From the NCBI GenBank assembly GCA_025934635.1, contig JAICWX010000148.1, positions 1 to 20,319 of the forward strand: a DNA stretch of 20,319 nucleotides. The letters run 5' to 3'. A program made the position numbers and the translations under genes. Under the pieces are notes generated by a model. It did no database searches and was not told the origin of the DNA. It worked only from the letters and a program-made list of their open reading frames with translations. The DNA is from Streptosporangiaceae bacterium. Its GTDB lineage: Bacteria > Actinomycetota > Actinomycetes > Streptosporangiales > Streptosporangiaceae. Of this stretch, positions 16,341 through 20,319 are shown piece after piece (the first letter of the stretch is position 1; every line of letters begins with the position of its first letter).

Positions 16341-19040
16341 CCGGGTAGCGAGCAGCGGCAGCGAGCGCACCGACGCGCAGACCCCGTCGCTGGCCGCCGC
16401 GGCGGCCTGCCGCTCGGCCGGGACCTCGCCGTAGGTGGTGGTGCGCTGCCGCAGCGGGCGGCCGAGCGGCCCGGTGATCGCGCGGAGCCCGCTGATCGTC
16501 TTGTAGGAGCCGTGGTCGGCTCCGGCCATCCTGCTGATCGTCTCCTCCATCAGGGTGCCGCCCAGGTCGTTGCAGCCGCCCTGGAGGACGTCCCGGCACC
16601 CTTCCTCGCCGAGCTTGACCCAGGAGCACTGGATCGAGTCGATCGCCCCGTGCAGCAGCAGCCGGGACACCGCGTGCACGGCCCGGTTCTCCCGCCGGGT
16701 CGGTCCCGGCCGGGCCAGGCCGGCCAGGTAGATCGGCGCGTTCTCGTGGATGAACGGCAGCAGCACGAACTCGGTGAAGCCGCCGGTGCGCTCCTGGATC
16801 GACCGGATCACCCGCAGGTGCCCGACCCAGTGCGCGGGCGTGTCGACGTGGCCGTACATCATCGTGGCGGAGGTCCGCAGGCCGAGTTCGTGCGCCGAGC
16901 TGATCACCTCGATCCACACCGAGGCCGGCAGCTTGCCCTTGGTCAGCACCCAGCGCACGTCGTCGTCGAGGATCTCCGCGGCCGTCCCCGGCATCGAGTT
17001 GACCCCCGCCTCCTTGGCCCGGATGAGCCACTCCCGGATCGGCAGGCCGGTCCGGGACGCCCCGTTCACCACCTCCATCGGGGAGAACGCGTGAACGTGA
17101 AGGTCCGGGCGGCGGCGCTTGACTTCGGAAGCGATTTCGAAATAGGCTGTTCCCGGCAGATCGGGATGGATGCCGCCTTGCATGCACACTTCCGTGGCGC
17201 CGGCGTCCCAGGCTTCAGCGGCCCGGTCGCCGATCTGCTTCAGCGACAGGGTGTACGCGTCGGCATCGGTGCGGCGCTGGGCGAACGCGCAGAACCGGCA
17301 GCCGGTGTAGCAGACGTTGGTGAAGTTGATATTGCGGGTGACCACGTAGGTGACGTCGTCCCCGTTGACCTCGCGGCGCAGGCCGTCGGCGATCCGGGCC
17401 AGCTCCTCCAGGTCCGCGCCGTCGGCGGAGAGGAGGGCGACGGCCTGGCTGTCGGTGAGGGCGGCCGGGTCCCGTTCGGCTTGCCGGAGCGCGGCGGCGA
17501 CTTCACCCGCGCTCAGCACGGCCGGGGCACCCGCGGGCGCGGGGCTCGCGGGGGTGGCCGGGGCGGGGACGCCACTCCGTTCGGCAATTTCTTTCCAGTC
17601 GCCGTAGACCTCAGCGAAGTCCTCCCGGCGGTCATGGGTACGGCCGGTGGTGTCGATCGAGGTGTGCAGGTCGGTACGGCCCGTCCCGTCCGCCTCGCCC
17701 CAGCCGCCGTCCGGCTCCTGCCACGGCAGGCCGTGCGGCAGGGCGCCGTCGGCGGCCAGCCCGGTCGCCGGGTCGGCCAGCGCGGCCACGTGCCGGGCCA
17801 GCCGGGGATCCAGCCACGGCTCGCCGAGGTACGGCGGGTAGACGGTGAGCCGCTCGCGCAGCGTGAAGCCCGCGCTCGCGGTGCGGCCGGCGAGCTCGTC
17901 GATGGCCGGCCACGGGCGCTCGGGGTTGACGTGATCCGGGGTCAGCGGGGAGACGCCGCCCCAGTCGTCGATGCCGGCCCGCAGGATCAGGCCGTACTGC
18001 GCGCCGACCAGGTTGGGGGGCGCCTGGATGCGGGCCTTGGACCCGAGGACGAGCCGGGTCACGGCGATCGTGGCGGCCAGGTCGTCGAGCTCGGCGTCCG
18101 GGGTGTCGCGCATCTTGGTGTCCGGCTTGGCCCGGAAGTTCTGCACGATGACTTCCTGGATGCCGCGGTACTCGCGGGCGACCTTCCTGATGGCGAAGAC
18201 CGACTCGGCCCGCTCGGCCAGCGTCTCGCCGATGCCGATGAGGATGCCGGTGGTGAACGGGACGTTGCTGCGGCCGGCGTCCTCCAGGACGCGCAGCCGC
18301 ACCGCCGGGTCCTTGTCCGGGCTGCCGAAGTGCGGGGCGCCCTTTTCGGTGAACAGGCGGCTGGCGGTCGTCTCCAGCATCATGCCCATGGACGGGGCGA
18401 CCGGCTTCAGCCGCTGAAAGTCCTGCCAGGTCAGCACGCCGGGGTTCAGGTGCGGGAGCAGGCCGGTCTCCTCCAGCACGCGGATGGCCATGGCCCGCAC
18501 GTAGGACAGGGTGTCGTCGTAGCCGTGCGCGTCCAGCCACTCCTGCGCCTGGTGCCAGCGGTCCTCGGGCCGGTCGCCCAGGGTGAACAGGGCTTCCTTG
18601 CAGCCGAGGGCGGCGCCCTGGCGGGCGATCTCCAGGACCTGGTCCGGTTCCAGGTACAGGTGCTCCAGGCGGTGCGGGACGGTGGCGAACGTGCAGTAGC
18701 CGCAGCGGTCCCGGCACAGCCGGGTCAGCGGGATGAAGACCTTGCGCGAGTAGGTGATGACCCCGGGCCGCCCGGCGGCCTCCAGGCCGGCGTCCCGGGT
18801 GCGGCCGGCATAGCCCAGCAGGGTGCCGAGGTCCTCGCCGCGGGCGTGCAGCAGGACCGTTGCCTCGGCGGCGTCCAGCGGCTTGCCGTCCCGGGCCCGG
18901 GCCAGCGCGCGCCGCATGGCCGACGCCGTGGGCGCTTCGGTCCCGGGTGCCTCGTTGACCTGCGTGGTTCCGCTGGCTTGTCTGCCCTCCCCCGGCCCAG
19001 TGGCCTCGTCGTTACCAGAGTCGCCGCGGAAAACAGTCAT
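16338..19040 (-). CDS. fbiC: FO synthase FbiC (fused CofG and CofH radical SAM halves)
   Basis: FbiC makes the F420 chromophore FO from tyrosine and 5-amino-6-ribitylamino-uracil. The first half (about 95-420) is CofG-like, with the cluster motif CRDRCGYC (Cys109, 113, 116). The second (about 565-890) is CofH-like, with CYTGCRFC (Cys577, 581, 584). Both have family segments, such as [10 protein letters not shown] and [21 protein letters not shown], and [11 protein letters not shown] near the end. At 900 residues it is slightly longer than mycobacterial FbiC because of a 40-residue N-terminal extension and a Pro/Ala linker (about 491-507). The ATG at 19040 has AAGGTG upstream. It is convergent with fbiAB. 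In M. tuberculosis fbiC is remote from fbiAB. Confidence 0.97.
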   Translation of the reverse strand: MTVFRGDSGNDEATGPGEGRQASGTTQVNEAPGTEAPTASAMRRALARARDGKPLDAAEATVLLHARGEDLGTLLGYAGRTRDAGLEAAGRPGVITYSRKVFIPLTRLCRDRCGYCTFATVPHRLEHLYLEPDQVLEIARQGAALGCKEALFTLGDRPEDRWHQAQEWLDAHGYDDTLSYVRAMAIRVLEETGLLPHLNPGVLTWQDFQRLKPVAPSMGMMLETTASRLFTEKGAPHFGSPDKDPAVRLRVLEDAGRSNVPFTTGILIGIGETLAERAESVFAIRKVAREYRGIQEVIVQNFRAKPDTKMRDTPDAELDDLAATIAVTRLVLGSKARIQAPPNLVGAQYGLILRAGIDDWGGVSPLTPDHVNPERPWPAIDELAGRTASAGFTLRERLTVYPPYLGEPWLDPRLARHVAALADPATGLAADGALPHGLPWQEPDGGWGEADGTGRTDLHTSIDTTGRTHDRREDFAEVYGDWKEIAERSGVPAPATPASPAPAGAPAVLSAGEVAAALRQAERDPAALTDSQAVALLSADGADLEELARIADGLRREVNGDDVTYVVTRNINFTNVCYTGCRFCAFAQRRTDADAYTLSLKQIGDRAAEAWDAGATEVCMQGGIHPDLPGTAYFEIASEVKRRRPDLHVHAFSPMEVVNGASRTGLPIREWLIRAKEAGVNSMPGTAAEILDDDVRWVLTKGKLPASVWIEVISSAHELGLRTSATMMYGHVDTPAHWVGHLRVIRSIQERTGGFTEFVLLPFIHENAPIYLAGLARPGPTRRENRAVHAVSRLLLHGAIDSIQCSWVKLGEEGCRDVLQGGCNDLGGTLMEETISRMAGADHGSYKTISGLRAITGPLGRPLRQRTTTYGEVPAERQAAAAASDGVCASVRSLPLLATR

Positions 19041-19046
19041 GTTCGC

Positions 19047-19052
19047 ACCTTA
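19047..19052 (-). promoter_or_regulatory. TAAGGT upstream of fbiC: -10 element or ribosome-binding site
   Basis: On the minus strand TAAGGT ends 6 nt before the fbiC ATG. It fits a leaderless TANNNT -10, but its AAGGTG could equally act as a Shine-Dalgarno sequence at 5-nt spacing. Sequence alone does not decide. Further upstream CGCTCGCG (19069-19076) and CGCGAGCG (19104-19111) could pair around a smaller CCCG/CGGG stem. Confidence 0.35.
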
Positions 19053-19163
19053 CGTGGCTAGCTTGTCCCGCTCGCGCGGCCCCCGCTTCGGGCGGCAGCC
19101 GGACGCGAGCGAGCGTGGAACCTGGCTCTCAAGGCGTGTGAACACCGTGACGAGCGGGTTCAT

Positions 19164-19196
19164 GCCGCGGCGGGCGGATGCCCTTTCCGCCGCGGC
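19164..19196. terminator. Strong 10-bp GC hairpin upstream of fbiC
   Basis: GCCGCGGCGG (19164-19173) and CCGCCGCGGC (19187-19196) are perfect inverted repeats around a 13-nt loop. The hairpin lies downstream of the glycosylase gene and upstream of fbiC on the same strand, so it may end glycosylase transcripts. It has no U-tract. The rest of the 391-bp gap (19041-19431) holds the 60-bp repeat copy and no gene I can support. Confidence 0.5.
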
Positions 19197-19266
19197 CACC
19201 CGGCTCAGGGGCGGGTGATGCCGATGGTGCCCCTGGCGTCAGCCCCGTATGCCCGAGGCCCCGGTT

Positions 19267-19326
19267 AACGGCATGGATGGAACATCGATGCCGCTGGCAC
19301 GACATTGATGGGGCATCGATGTCGTT
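19267..19326. repeat. 60-bp palindromic repeat element, copy B
   Basis: Arms 19267-19290 and 19303-19326 flank a 12-nt centre CCGCTGGCACGA. Octamers are CATGGATG (19272), CATCGATG (19283), CATTGATG (19303) and CATCGATG (19314), with exactly the spacing of copy A. It is identical to copy A at 52 of 60 positions and shares its CATTGATG variant. The flanks CCGGT and ACCGG extend the symmetry. Confidence 0.9.
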
Positions 19327-19431
19327 ACCGGAGGCGGTGTGTGGGCCGGGCCGGGTAACGGGAGCGGGCTGTGGTGCGGATGGGGATGCTGAGGCCAGGA
19401 ACCCTGAGCTGATGCGAGGAACCCGGGAGTC

Positions 19432-20319
19432 CTAGAAGGAGCGGTAGTCGCGGATGGACATGCGGGGGCCGTGGCGTTCGGGACGGGTGCCGCCGAGCTC
19501 GATGAGGCGGGTGACGCGGTAGCGGTGGCCGGCGTAGGGAGCGAGCAGTTCGAGCATGCCCGCGTCGTCCGTCTTGCGGCGGGCCAGGGTCCAGCCGACG
19601 GCGTTCGGCAGGTGGTAGTCGCCGACGGAAACCGCGTCGGCGTCACCCATGGCCCGCTGCCTGATCTCGGCCGAGGTCCAGACGCCGATTCCGGGCAGTG
19701 AGCGCAGGCGGCGGTCCGCTTCGGCGGGGTCGAGCGCCGCTGCCTCCTCGAGCCGGCCCGCGACCGCGGCCGCGCTGATGATGGTCCGGGCGCGGACCCC
19801 CTCGACGCCAGCCCGATGCCAGTCCCAGGACGGAATGCGGGCCCAGGTCCGCGGGGACGGGGCGACCCGCATCCCGGCCGGGGCCGGGCCCGGCGCGGCC
19901 TCGCCGTACCGGGTAAGCAGGAACCGCCAGGCGCGATGGGCCTCGTTGCTGACCACTTTCTGCTCCAGGACGGCGGGCACCAGGGCCTCGAAGACACGGG
20001 CGCTGCGGCCGACCCGGAAGCCCTCATACCGCAGCACCAGCTCGCCGATCACCGGGTGGCAGGCGCTGAACCCGGCCCGGTCGTCGTGGAAGCCGAGCCA
20101 GCCGGGCATGCTGTCGAGCAGCCAGCCTGCGCCGGGACCCCAGGCCTGGCCTATGACGTAGACCTGGCCAGGCGTTCGGGCCGGGCCGGTGGCGCGGGAG
20201 GGGCCGGTGGCGCGGGAGGGGCCGGGCGCGATGGGCGGGTGCGCTGGGGTGGTGGCGGGCGTACGCCGGGTGGTGACCCGGAGCGTGCCCGGGCCGTCCG
20301 GGGTCAGCGAGGTGCGCCA
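19432..20319 (-). CDS. AlkA-like DNA-3-methyladenine glycosylase (HhH-GPD superfamily), 5' end outside window
   Basis: This probable base-excision repair glycosylase removes alkylated purines. The helix-hairpin-helix is LPGIGVWTSAEIRQRAMGDADAVSVGDYHLPN, spanning about 19610-19703, where the Asp of VGDYH fits the catalytic aspartate. Upstream are EALVPAVLEQKVVSNEAHRAWRFLL and WGPGAGWLLDSMPGWLGFHDD. The frame has no stop from 19432 through 20319, and the conserved AWGPGAGWLLD lies before the ATG at 20109, so that ATG is not the start. The visible first residues, WRTSLTPDGPGTLRV, also look like family N-terminal sequence. An 18-bp repeat (20185-20223) gives GPSRAT twice in a Pro/Ala/Thr-rich segment between those blocks. 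Visible length is 295 residues. Confidence 0.88.
   Translation of the reverse strand, partial: WRTSLTPDGPGTLRVTTRRTPATTPAHPPIAPGPSRATGPSRATGPARTPGQVYVIGQAWGPGAGWLLDSMPGWLGFHDDRAGFSACHPVIGELVLRYEGFRVGRSARVFEALVPAVLEQKVVSNEAHRAWRFLLTRYGEAAPGPAPAGMRVAPSPRTWARIPSWDWHRAGVEGVRARTIISAAAVAGRLEEAAALDPAEADRRLRSLPGIGVWTSAEIRQRAMGDADAVSVGDYHLPNAVGWTLARRKTDDAGMLELLAPYAGHRYRVTRLIELGGTRPERHGPRMSIRDYRSF

Noticed and set aside
16512..19061. 849-codon plus-strand open frame
   Set aside because: Antisense to fbiC, whose two radical SAM motifs are unmistakable. The shadow translation has no domain.
19239..20027. 262-codon minus-strand frame overlapping the glycosylase and repeat copy B
   Set aside because: It is a different frame from the glycosylase, Pro/Ser/Arg-rich and without conserved motifs.
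19432..20109. Glycosylase starting at the ATG at 20109
   Set aside because: The frame is open to the window edge and family-like sequence lies before this ATG, so the gene is treated as 5'-partial.

Overview
The window is from a very GC-rich actinomycete chromosome. The evidence is a WhiB developmental regulator, an MtrA-type response regulator, actinobacterial families (DUF3499, DUF5719, a catalytically degenerate metallopeptidase-family protein) and a coenzyme F420 pathway with a fused FO synthase. The gene order (mtrA, ahcY, CDF transporter, SIS isomerase, Trm112, phosphomannomutase, DUF3499, metallopeptidase, DUF5719, glycosyltransferase, whiB, fbiA, fbiB) matches, from memory, the core synteny block of Streptomyces and relatives, and more loosely that of mycobacteria. 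The genus cannot be fixed from sequence alone. A non-mycobacterial filamentous actinomycete is the best guess.

Layout. 1-1662 (minus): the 5' part of mtrA, cut by the window edge, preceded by ahcY. 1818-2357 (plus): a small MerR-type regulator, divergent from ahcY, whose DNA-binding domain is split by repeats. 2433-2492: first copy of a 60-bp palindromic repeat. 6922-2533 (minus): a compact operon DUF3499, phosphomannomutase, Trm112, SIS phosphosugar isomerase, CDF metal transporter. The last three genes are joined by 4-nt GTGA overlaps. 7151-7690 (plus): metallopeptidase-family protein. 13257-7757 (minus): a 1327-residue membrane glycosyltransferase overlapping by 1 nt with a DUF5719 protein. 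13707-13432 (minus): whiB, divergent from fbiA-fbiB (14048-16320, plus, 1-nt overlap). 19040-16338 (minus): fbiC, convergent with fbiB. 19041-19431: non-coding, with a hairpin and the second 60-bp repeat copy. 19432-20319 (minus): an AlkA-like DNA glycosylase running off the window.

Function. fbiC makes FO. fbiA attaches the phospho-lactyl-type group, and fbiB adds glutamates and probably reduces the dehydro form, so three of the four F420 genes are here (fbiD is not). The mannose/glucose phosphate genes feed sugar nucleotides for glycans. The glycosyltransferase/DUF5719 pair is likely an envelope system. whiB and mtrA are cell-division and development regulators.

The most unusual signals are a two-copy 60-bp palindromic element built from four helically phased CATCGATG-like octamers, and a recurring pattern of short in-frame tandem repeats and low-complexity insertions in otherwise conserved genes. 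The clearest cases are in the wing of the MerR domain, the glycosyltransferase catalytic domain and the SIS isomerase.
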